Assembly (NCBI GenBank): GCA_012269805.1
Contig: JAAXJP010000092.1
Coordinates: 1-7,224, forward strand
DNA from: Rubrivirga sp.
GTDB taxonomy: Bacteria > Bacteroidota > Rhodothermia > Rhodothermales > Rubricoccaceae
Direction: 5' to 3'
DNA: 7,224 nt
How positions within the stretch are numbered: the first letter of the stretch is position 1; every line of letters starts with the position of its first letter. Positions 1 to 5,933 of the stretch are shown here, piece by piece. Both the position numbers and the translations under genes were made by a program. Below the pieces are notes generated by a model, which was not told the DNA's origin, searched no databases, and worked only from the letters and a program-made list of their open reading frames with translations.

Positions 1-12
1 CCCCTGCCCCCC

Positions 13-1839
13 ATGCGCCTCGCCCTCCTCCTCGCGCTCCCGCTCGCCCTGGCCTCCGCCGCCGACGCCCAGCGCGCCTACCCCAACCCGCTCGCCGCCG
101 GACCGCTCACGGTCGTCCACGACGCCGCGCCCGGGCCCGACGGGCCCGCCCTCGAACTCTACGACGTCCTCGGCCGCCGCGTCGCCGCCGCGTCTGACCT
201 CGCCGCCGGCGTCTACCTCTGGCGGCTCCGCCACGCCGACGGCACGCGCACGGCGGCCCAGACGCTCACGAAGCTGACCGACGGCCCGCTCGACGTCCGC
301 CTCGTCCGTGAGACCGCCGAGGCCGCCCGCCTCGGGGCGCCGCGGGCCGACGCCGTCGCCGAGCGCGAGGGGTGCCGCGTGGCCGCGCCCGCGTTCGCCG
401 GGTTCCAGCACGAGGGCCGCCGCGGCTCGACGCTCGCGCCCGTCGGCGGCGGGCTCGGCGTGGCCGGCGGCTCGACGTACGCCGCGCTCCTGACGTGCCT
501 CCAGCACGTCGGCGGCGTGTCGTACGCGTTCCCCGCGGGCGACTCGCCGTTCGGACCCGGGACCGACCGGTTCGAGGCGTACGCCCTCGGCCGCCTCGCC
601 AGCTTCGTCGACACCACCGCTGTCGACCTCCGGACGGCCGGGGGGCAGTTCGCGGATCTCCGGTTCGGGACCGACGCCCAGGCCAGTCGCCCACGAAAGG
701 TCTACGTCCTCGACTTCCTGCCGGACGGCGGGGTCGCCATGCTCGACTCCGCGTTCGTCGCGGCGGGCACGCCCGTCACGCGGCGCGTCGCGCGCGCCTC
801 CGCCAGCGGGCCGGTCGGGATGGCCGGGCTCGCCTTCGCGAACGCCTTCGAGCGCCCGAACGGCGACCTCGACCCGGGCCTCGTCGCCGTCGTCGCCTTC
901 CGGACGCCGGACCCGAACGGGGTGACGATCCAGATCAACGGGGCGACGGTCCAGGGCGACGCCGTCGCCGTCGTGATGCCGACCGAGCAGCCGGTCGGGT
1001 TCGAGACGGCCGTGATGCAGACGACCGACGCCCAGTTCGGCGTCGAGGACCTCTCGTTCATCTCAATCGGCGAGGGCGGCAACCCCGTCTTCCAGGCGCC
1101 CGCCGAGCCCCGTCCGTCGTGGCTCCGGACGGCCGACCCGAACGGGCTGTTCACGATGGACGCCGGCACGATGGAGATCCGCTGCGCGCGGGGCCGCTCG
1201 TGCAGCACCTACGGCGCCGTCGCCGTCCCGTCGCTCTACTCGACGAGCGGGATGGGGACCGAGGTGTTCGGCAGCACCGCGCCGCTGGCGACGTCGTTCC
1301 GTGCGGGCGGGTTCGCGACCGGGAGCGGGCGCGGGCTCCTGTTCGGCCCCGGCGCCCAGTTCGCCACCGACGCCGTGTACGTGGCCGAGGACCCCTCCGG
1401 CGTTGCGACGACCGGCGCCGTGCGCGTCGTGGCCGGGACGCCGGGCAGCCGGAACCTCGTGATCGGCGTCCAGGACACCGGCGCCACGCCGACGGTCACG
1501 GGCGGCGAGGTCGTCTACCTCCGCGACGGCCAGGTCCGCCGCCAGTTCGACCTCACGCCCGGGACGCCCGTGAACGTCGGCCTCCGCGTCGAGCTCTCCG
1601 ACGCGTTCATCGCCATCAACGGCGGCGGCAATCCCGTATTCCAGGCGCCGTCGGGTCAACTCGTGGTCCGCTACGTCGACGCGCTCCGGGCGAACAGCGC
1701 CGTCGAGGTCCGCCTCGACCTCGGCGACCGGACGCCGGAGGGGTACTACACGTACGAGCTCCACAACCTGACCCGCTGGTCGCTCGACTTCGTCGGAGTG
1801 GCAGGCGGTGGCGATCCGTCGTTCTCGGCCGGCCGCTGA
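13..1839 (+). CDS. Secreted protein of unknown function with an N-terminal type IX sorting-tail-like domain
   Basis: The protein has 608 residues. The start is the ATG 12 bases into the window because it opens a clean signal peptide: Met-Arg, a Leu/Ala-rich core at residues 3-16, and a likely signal peptidase I cut after the Ala-Asp-Ala-Gln at 17-20. No Shine-Dalgarno is visible in the 12 upstream bases. Residues 22-88 look like a Por secretion tail (type IX sorting domain): AYPNPLAAG, then ELYDVLGRRV (48-57), AAGVYLWRL (64-72) and a final QTLTKL (83-88). From about residue 120 the sequence is rich in Gly, Val, Ala and Thr with alternating hydrophobic residues, which suggests beta structure. 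There are no transmembrane segments after the signal peptide. Four cysteines (121, 162, 391, 397) could form disulfides in the periplasm or outside the cell. GGGNPxFxAP-like motifs occur near 353, 537 and 598. I recognise no catalytic motif and no named family for residues 90-608, so a surface or extracellular structural role is only a guess. The gene stands alone on this strand and converges on pdxA. Confidence 0.85.
   Translation: MRLALLLALPLALASAADAQRAYPNPLAAGPLTVVHDAAPGPDGPALELYDVLGRRVAAASDLAAGVYLWRLRHADGTRTAAQTLTKLTDGPLDVRLVRETAEAARLGAPRADAVAEREGCRVAAPAFAGFQHEGRRGSTLAPVGGGLGVAGGSTYAALLTCLQHVGGVSYAFPAGDSPFGPGTDRFEAYALGRLASFVDTTAVDLRTAGGQFADLRFGTDAQASRPRKVYVLDFLPDGGVAMLDSAFVAAGTPVTRRVARASASGPVGMAGLAFANAFERPNGDLDPGLVAVVAFRTPDPNGVTIQINGATVQGDAVAVVMPTEQPVGFETAVMQTTDAQFGVEDLSFISIGEGGNPVFQAPAEPRPSWLRTADPNGLFTMDAGTMEIRCARGRSCSTYGAVAVPSLYSTSGMGTEVFGSTAPLATSFRAGGFATGSGRGLLFGPGAQFATDAVYVAEDPSGVATTGAVRVVAGTPGSRNLVIGVQDTGATPTVTGGEVVYLRDGQVRRQFDLTPGTPVNVGLRVELSDAFIAINGGGNPVFQAPSGQLVVRYVDALRANSAVEVRLDLGDRTPEGYYTYELHNLTRWSLDFVGVAGGGDPSFSAGR
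79..276 (+). other. Por secretion tail-like domain (type IX sorting domain) at the N-terminus
   Basis: Residues 23-88 of the 608-residue secreted protein carry the usual landmarks in the usual order. These are YPNP, a hydrophobic strand (LTVVHDA, 32-38), LYDVLGRRV (49-57), AAGVYLWRL (64-72), and a closing strand ending in LTKL (85-88). In known type IX cargo this immunoglobulin-like domain is at the extreme C-terminus, where it directs export across the outer membrane and is cleaved. Here it comes directly after the signal peptide and more than 500 residues follow it. Whether it still works as a sorting signal cannot be told from sequence. Confidence 0.75.
1069..1830 (+). repeat. Three spaced copies of a GGGNPxFxAP-like motif within the secreted protein
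   Basis: Copies are at 1069-1101 (GEGGNPVFQAP, residues 353-363), 1621-1650 (GGGNPVFQAP, 537-546) and 1804-1830 (GGGDPSFSA, 598-606). The first two are nearly identical in protein and share most bases. Each follows a similar hydrophobic stretch (LSFISI at 347-352, AFIAIN at 531-536). The third is weaker and lies three codons before the stop. Spacing is about 184 and then 61 residues. They may mark the ends of repeated beta domains, although the intervening sequences are not obviously alike by eye. A second short echo is RTPDPNG at 297-303 against RTADPNG at 372-378. Confidence 0.6.
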
Positions 1840-1853
1840 CCCTCGGGCTCCCT

Positions 1854-1873
1854 CCGCCTCGGCATCGAGGCGG
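1854..1873 (+). terminator. GC-rich hairpin just downstream of the secreted-protein gene
   Basis: A perfect 8-base-pair stem (CCGCCTCG with CGAGGCGG) closes a four-base GCAT loop. It begins 15 bases after the stop codon of the plus-strand gene. No run of T follows, so it is not a classic intrinsic terminator. Position and stability make it a reasonable transcript-end or 3'-stabilising structure. Confidence 0.45.
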
Positions 1874-1893
1874 GAAGGGGCCGCTCACACCAT

Positions 1894-2007
1894 GTCATCC
1901 TGAGCGGAGCCGGAGGCGGAGCGAAGGATCTCGTCGGACTCGATCGGTTCGTTCGCATCGAGCGCACCGCCCACCGACACGAGATCCTTCGCTGCGCTCA
2001 GGATGAC
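1894..2007. repeat. Large imperfect inverted repeat of the 'GTCATCCTGAGCG / GCGAAGGATCT' type in the convergent gap
   Basis: The outer 13 bases at 1894-1906 pair perfectly with 1995-2007. A further 15 bases at 1920-1934 pair perfectly with 1979-1993. The left arm carries 13 extra bases (1907-1919) opposite a single unpaired base (1994). Near the centre a 6-base stem (CTCGAT at 1939-1944, ATCGAG at 1957-1962) closes a 12-base loop. Each arm matches a dispersed repeat that I recall as common in many environmental bacterial genomes, usually between genes; I cannot verify copy number here. The element lies between two convergent genes, so a role as a bidirectional transcript end is plausible, but there is no T-run. 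No transposase is nearby, so it could be a non-autonomous REP-like or MITE-like element. Confidence 0.75.
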
Positions 2008-2097
2008 GAGGAATGGAGGGCGTGGCTCCCCCTCACCCTCTCTGAGTCCGTCCACGTCGGCACCGAGGCGGGCGGAGGCGGCCGTGACAGACAGAAA

Positions 2098-3090
2098 TCA
2101 GCCGGCGCGGCGGGCGGCCATGGCGGCGGCCATCCGGATCGCCGCACGCATCGACGACGCGTCGGCCACGCCCCGGCCGGCCACGTCGAACGCCGTCCCG
2201 TGGTCCGGGCTCGTGCGGACGACGGGGAGCCCGAGCGTGACGTTCACGCCGGCCCCCTGCGCGAGCGCCTTGAACGGCGCCAGCCCCTGGTCGTGGTACA
2301 TCGCCACGACCGCGTCGGCGTGTCGCCACGCGCCGCGCCCGAAAAACGCGTCGGCCGGGTGCGGGCCGGACACGTCGAGCCCGTCGGCTCGGAGTTTTAG
2401 GAGCGCCGGGCGGATCGTGTCGATCTCCTCGGTCCCGATCACGCCGCCGTCGCCCGCGTGCGGGTTCAGGCCGAGGACGGCGAGCCGTGGGGCATCGATG
2501 CCGAGGTCGCGGCGGAGCGCGTCGGCCAACGTCCGGCACGTGTCGCCGATCCGCTCCTCTGAGATGAGCTCTGGCACGGCCGCGACGGGCACGTGGATCG
2601 TGACGAGCGCCACGCGGAGCGGCCCGGCGTCCAGGTCGGCCGCGAGGACCATCACGACGGTCGGCGCGCCGCACCGCTGCTGCAAGAACTCGGTGTGGCC
2701 GGGCACGGTGTAGCCGGCCATCTGGATCGCCTCCTTCGAGATCGGCGCGGTGACGACGCCGTCCACGTCGCCCGCGAGCGCGAGGTCGACGGCGCACGCG
2801 ACGGCCTCCATCGCGCGCCGCCCGCCCGTCGCCGTCGTCTCGCCCCAGTCGATCGCGGTCGCCGTCCCCGGGTCCGGGTCCAAGACGGCGAGCCCCTCCC
2901 CTGCCCGCTCGCTCGGATCCGCCACCTCCACGATTGGCCCGAGGCCGAGGCGCTCGGCGTGCTGGCGGAGCGCGTCGGCGCTGCCGACGGCGAGGAGGTC
3001 CGCCTCGGCCGTGTCGGCGGCCTTGAGCACGACCTCGGGCCCGATCCCGTTCGGGTCGCCGATGGAAACGGCGAGACGTGGCCGGCTCAT
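2098..3090 (-). CDS. pdxA: 4-hydroxythreonine-4-phosphate dehydrogenase PdxA
   Basis: PdxA oxidises 4-phosphohydroxy-L-threonine with NAD(P)+ in the cytoplasm. The product, after decarboxylation, is joined with deoxyxylulose phosphate by PdxJ to make pyridoxine phosphate (the DXP-dependent vitamin B6 pathway). The protein has 330 residues, the usual family length. It opens with the signature SIGDPNGIGPEV (9-20). Other family blocks are PISKEAIQMAGY (116-127), GHTEFL (131-136), GLNPHAGDGG (207-216), EEIDTI (221-226), YHDQGLAPFK (265-274) and LGLPVVRTSPDHGTA (286-300). The divalent-metal histidines fall at 166, 211 and 266, the same numbers as in the E. coli enzyme. The ATG at 3090 is chosen over an in-frame upstream start at 3204 because the family begins just before the SIGDPNG block and the extra 38 residues are Arg-rich antisense-like sequence. 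Its ATG overlaps the stop of the upstream lipoprotein gene as ATGA, so translation is probably coupled. The stop is TGA at 2098-2100. Confidence 0.96.
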   Translation of the reverse strand: MSRPRLAVSIGDPNGIGPEVVLKAADTAEADLLAVGSADALRQHAERLGLGPIVEVADPSERAGEGLAVLDPDPGTATAIDWGETTATGGRRAMEAVACAVDLALAGDVDGVVTAPISKEAIQMAGYTVPGHTEFLQQRCGAPTVVMVLAADLDAGPLRVALVTIHVPVAAVPELISEERIGDTCRTLADALRRDLGIDAPRLAVLGLNPHAGDGGVIGTEEIDTIRPALLKLRADGLDVSGPHPADAFFGRGAWRHADAVVAMYHDQGLAPFKALAQGAGVNVTLGLPVVRTSPDHGTAFDVAGRGVADASSMRAAIRMAAAMAARRAG

Positions 3091-3248
3091 TCGTCGACGA
3101 CCGTCGTGTCGGGCACCGCGTCCTGGCCGAGCGACGGCGGGACCTCGGCGGGCGTCGTGACCTCGGGGTTCGAGGTCCCGGCGGCGTCCTCGTCGGTCGC
3201 GCACGCGGCGAGCGGGAGCGTCAGCAGGAGCAGGAGGAGGAGTCGCAT
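3087..3248 (-). CDS. Small putative lipoprotein (53 residues) overlapping pdxA
   Basis: The predicted protein is only 53 residues. It starts Met-Arg followed by seven leucines, then a lipobox Leu-Ala-Ala-Cys with the lipidated cysteine at position 16. This implies signal peptidase II processing and anchoring in the inner or outer membrane. The mature part is about 38 residues, acidic and rich in Pro, Thr, Val and Asp, with no recognisable domain; it looks disordered. A longer reading in the same frame (start at 3467) is rejected because it would bury the signal peptide and overlap pepA. No Shine-Dalgarno is well placed: a GGAGGT lies about 28 bases upstream, too far away. The stop overlaps the pdxA start by four bases (ATGA). 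The gene could be a genuine tiny lipoprotein, or a leader whose translation feeds pdxA. I know of no homologue by name. Confidence 0.68.
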   Translation of the reverse strand: MRLLLLLLLTLPLAACATDEDAAGTSNPEVTTPAEVPPSLGQDAVPDTTVVDE

Positions 3249-3340
3249 GTCGGCGCCGGGCGGGTGGGCCGGTTCTACCTCCGCGCCGCCGTCCGTGGTC
3301 CGACCTCCTCCGCCTCGGCGCCGCGGCGGGCCGGGCCAGC
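3249..3340. other. Gap of 92 bases between pepA and the lipoprotein gene
   Basis: This is the only sizeable spacer in the minus-strand run. It is almost all G and C. In the minus orientation it contains the self-complementary CGCCGCGGCG near its pepA end and a GGAGGT at 3282-3277. No T-run, -10-like box or clear terminator is visible. It could hide a promoter for the lipoprotein-pdxA pair, but nothing in the sequence proves it. Confidence 0.35.
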
Positions 3341-4801
3341 TCACCCTTCGGCCTCCTCCGCCAACAGCTCCAACAGCAGGCGGACGCCGAAGCCGCTGGC
3401 GCCTTTCGGCCGGTAGCCGTAGGCGCTGTCGAGAAACGCCGGCCGCGCGAGGTCGACGTGCGCCCACGCGTAGGCCGGCTCCCCGTCGTCGTCGCGCGTG
3501 AAGTGCTCCAGGAACGCGCCGGCCGTGATCGTCCCGGCCATCCGCCCGCCGACGTTCGAGAGGTCGGCGACGTCGCTCTTGAGTTGGTCGGCGTAGTGCG
3601 GGTAGAGCGGGAGGGGCCAGCAGAGGTCGCCCGTCCGCTCGCCCGCGTGGCGGACGCGCTCGGCGAGGGCCTCCTCGTCGGGCCGCGTAATCACGGCGGC
3701 GACGCGTTCGCCGAGGGCGACGCCCTGCGCGCCCGTGAGCGTCGCGGCGTCGAGGACCCAGCGCGGCGTGAGGTCGCGGGCGTAGCTAAGCGCGTCGGCG
3801 AGGAGCAGGCGGCCCTCGGCGTCCGTGTTCATCACCTCGACCGTCGCGCCCGAATGCATCGTGAGCACGTCGCCCGGCGCGTAGGCCCGGCCGCCGGGCC
3901 GGTTGTCCGACATCGGCAGGAGGCCCACCACCCGGAGCGGCAGCCCGAGGCGGGCGGCCCCGACGAGCGCGCCGGCGACGGCCGCCCCGCCGCCCATGTC
4001 GGCCTTCATCTTGTCCATCGAGCCCTTCGTCGGCTTCAACGACAGCCCGCCGGTGTCGTACGTCACCGTCTTGCCTACCAAGACGACGGGCGGGTCGTCC
4101 TCGGTGCCCTCCGGCGCCCACTCGAGCACGACGAACCGCGGCGGGTCGAGGCTGCCGCGGTTGACGCCGAGGAGCCCCCCCATGTTCTCCTCCTCGATCC
4201 GCGCCTTGTCCCAGACCTCGACGCGGAGCCCGGCGGCCCGGCCCGCCTCGGCGACCCGGTCGGCGAGGGCCGCCGGCATCTTGGCGTCCGGCGGGGTGTT
4301 GACGAGGTCGCGCGCCCAGTTCGTGACGTCGGCCCGGACGTCCGCCGCCTCGACGACGCGGCGGAGCGGGTCGGTCGCCGCCGCCGCGACGAACAGCCGG
4401 ATCTCGGCGGGCTCGGCGTCCGACTTGTAGGCGAGGTAGCGGTACGCGCCGAGGCGGAAGCCCTCGACGAGCGCGCCCGCCACCTCGGCACCCGCGCCCT
4501 CCGGTACACGGATCGTCGCCTCCTCGGCCTCCAGCGACGCGACCGCGCCGGCCGCCGACGCCGCGGCCCACCGCCACCGCTCCAGGCCCGGCCGGCTGCG
4601 CCGACCGTCCGGCTCCTCCCCGAGGCGGACGTAGACGACCGGCGGACGCCCCTCGACCGGACGGATGACCGGCGCCTTCGTCTTGGCCGCGATGGCGAGC
4701 GCCGCCGGGGCCTCCGGGAGGTCCGGCCGCGGCCCCTCGTCGGAGAGGACGACCACCTCGACGCCGCGCGCGCCGGACTCCAGGATCGACGTAGGCGTCA
4801 T
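3341..4801 (-). CDS. pepA: Leucyl (cytosol) aminopeptidase, peptidase family M17
   Basis: PepA is a cytoplasmic two-metal exopeptidase that removes N-terminal residues, preferring leucine-like ones, and is usually a homohexamer. The protein has 486 residues, normal for the family. A weakly conserved N-terminal macro-like domain (about 1-160) is followed by the catalytic domain (about 165-486). Metal ligands and catalytic residues line up with E. coli PepA: Lys244, Asp249, Asp268, Asp327 and Glu329 for the metals, with Lys256 and Arg331 for catalysis. The family signature NTDAEGRL is at 325-332. Further blocks are GGRAYAPGDVLTMHSG (303-318), DAATLTGAQ (351-359), DLSNVGGR (413-420) and the C-terminal KGASGFGVRLL (466-476). 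The ligand loop reads GKTVTYDTGG (243-252), where many homologues have GKGVTFDSGG. That is a mild variation that keeps both ligands. The ATG directly follows the nrnA stop (TAGATG, no gap), which supports both this start and translational coupling. In some bacteria PepA also binds DNA; nothing here tests that. Confidence 0.96.
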   Translation of the reverse strand: MTPTSILESGARGVEVVVLSDEGPRPDLPEAPAALAIAAKTKAPVIRPVEGRPPVVYVRLGEEPDGRRSRPGLERWRWAAASAAGAVASLEAEEATIRVPEGAGAEVAGALVEGFRLGAYRYLAYKSDAEPAEIRLFVAAAATDPLRRVVEAADVRADVTNWARDLVNTPPDAKMPAALADRVAEAGRAAGLRVEVWDKARIEEENMGGLLGVNRGSLDPPRFVVLEWAPEGTEDDPPVVLVGKTVTYDTGGLSLKPTKGSMDKMKADMGGGAAVAGALVGAARLGLPLRVVGLLPMSDNRPGGRAYAPGDVLTMHSGATVEVMNTDAEGRLLLADALSYARDLTPRWVLDAATLTGAQGVALGERVAAVITRPDEEALAERVRHAGERTGDLCWPLPLYPHYADQLKSDVADLSNVGGRMAGTITAGAFLEHFTRDDDGEPAYAWAHVDLARPAFLDSAYGYRPKGASGFGVRLLLELLAEEAEG

Positions 4802-5911
4802 CTAGCGCGAGCCCCCGAACTGAGCGAGGAGCGCGAGGTCGTCGGCCGACAGCTCGTGGTGCTCTTCCTCATTCGCCAGCACGTGCGGGTCGACGGCCAC
4901 GTGGCGCGGCGCGGCGTCGACGACGTCCTTGATCGTGCGCGCGAGCTGGCCGTCCTTGACGAAGGCGCCCGACGCGTTGGCGTGCCCGCCGCCGCCGAAC
5001 TTCGTGGCCCAGCCGTTGATCGGGCAGTCGCCCTTGGACCGGAACGAGAGCTTGACGCCCGAGGGCAGCTCGAGGAAGATGACCGCCGCCAGGACGCCGT
5101 CCAGCGAGAGGCCGTAGTTGATGAGGCCCTCGGTCTCGTCGAAAAAGGCGCCCGAGCTGCGGATCATGTCCTGCGTCACGAACATGGTCGCGAGGCGGCC
5201 GTCGTAGTGCGTCGTGATGGTGCCGAGCGCGGCCGAGAGGAGCGCGAGGCCCTCGCGGCTCCGGCCGTCGAAGATCGAGACGTGGATCGGCTCCGGGCGG
5301 AGGTCGCCCCGCTCGAGCACGTCGGCGATGACGGCGTGCGTCCGGGGCGTCGTGGCGCTGTAGCGGAACGAGCCCGTGTCCGTCATGATGCCGACGTAGA
5401 GCGCCGTCGCCACGGCCCGCCCGATCAGCTCCGGGTCGATGCCGGCGATGAGGTCGTAGGCGATCTCGGCCGCGGCCGCCGCGTCGGTCCGCACGCAGGC
5501 CGCGTCGAACCAGCCCTCGGGGTCCGGGTGGTGGTCGAGGAGGTAGATCGGCTTGCCCGACTTCCTGAACACGCCGCCGACGTCGCCCAGGCGGTGCTCG
5601 GCGTTGGCGTCGACCACGAGGAGCGCGTCGGCGTGGGCGACGGCCTCGGCCTGCCCGAGGTCGCCGGACTCGTAGACGTTCAGGAGGCCGTCGGGCTGCT
5701 CCTCGGCCAGCCAGTCCTGGTTGCGCGGGACGCGGTCGGCGTTGAGGATCGTGACCGTCTTGCCCATCGCTCGCAGCGCGCGGCCGATGGCGATCTCCGT
5801 TCCGAGGGCGTCGCCGTCGGGCCGGAGGTGCGTCGTGATCACGACTCGGTCGGCGGCGACGAGGGCGTCGCGGACGGCGGCGAGGTCGGGCGAGTCGCGG
5901 ACGGGGATCAT
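4802..5911 (-). CDS. nrnA: DHH-family phosphoesterase, NrnA-type oligoribonuclease / pAp phosphatase
   Basis: NrnA-type enzymes finish RNA decay by cleaving 2-5 base oligoribonucleotides. Many also dephosphorylate 3'-phosphoadenosine 5'-phosphate, a by-product of sulfur metabolism. From the ATG at 5911 the protein has 369 residues. The DHH domain shows motif I THLRPDGDALG (27-37), motif II VVDAN (99-103), motif III LLDHHPDP (124-131) and motif IV GIMTDTGSFRYS (174-185). The DHHA1 domain carries the substrate-binding GGGGHANASGA (306-316). All metal-binding Asp and His residues are present. An in-frame TTG at 5932, one base after the ndh stop, would add seven residues; neither start has a Shine-Dalgarno, and ATG fits the family better. 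A tail of about 30 residues after the DHHA1 domain, acidic in its first half (EEEHHELSADD, 348-358), is longer than in B. subtilis NrnA (313 residues). The stop TAG abuts the pepA ATG. A cyclic-dinucleotide phosphodiesterase (GdpP-like) role is unlikely because there are no PAS, GGDEF or membrane segments. The exact substrate range remains inferred. Confidence 0.88.
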   Translation of the reverse strand: MIPVRDSPDLAAVRDALVAADRVVITTHLRPDGDALGTEIAIGRALRAMGKTVTILNADRVPRNQDWLAEEQPDGLLNVYESGDLGQAEAVAHADALLVVDANAEHRLGDVGGVFRKSGKPIYLLDHHPDPEGWFDAACVRTDAAAAAEIAYDLIAGIDPELIGRAVATALYVGIMTDTGSFRYSATTPRTHAVIADVLERGDLRPEPIHVSIFDGRSREGLALLSAALGTITTHYDGRLATMFVTQDMIRSSGAFFDETEGLINYGLSLDGVLAAVIFLELPSGVKLSFRSKGDCPINGWATKFGGGGHANASGAFVKDGQLARTIKDVVDAAPRHVAVDPHVLANEEEHHELSADDLALLAQFGGSR

Positions 5912-5933
5912 GGCACGCGGGCGGAGGGGCAAG

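Noticed and set aside
372..2006. A 544-codon plus-strand frame overlapping the secreted-protein gene and the intergenic repeat
   Set aside because: Arg/Pro-rich composition typical of a shifted frame in GC-rich DNA. The overlapping frame has a signal peptide and a recognisable domain.
2008..2097. Possible second hairpin (TCGG-CA-CCGA near 2057-2066) as a pdxA terminator
   Set aside because: The stem is only four base pairs with a two-base loop and no T-run, so it is not distinguishable from chance in GC-rich sequence.
2003..2713. A 236-codon plus-strand frame opposite pdxA
   Set aside because: Ser/Ala/Arg/Pro-rich shadow of pdxA, without motifs, beginning inside the palindromic repeat.
3091..3204. 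N-terminal extension of pdxA to the start at 3204
   Set aside because: It would add 38 Arg-rich residues before the conserved SIGDPNG block and overlap most of the lipoprotein gene. The start at 3090 gives the normal family length and metal-ligand numbering identical to E. coli.
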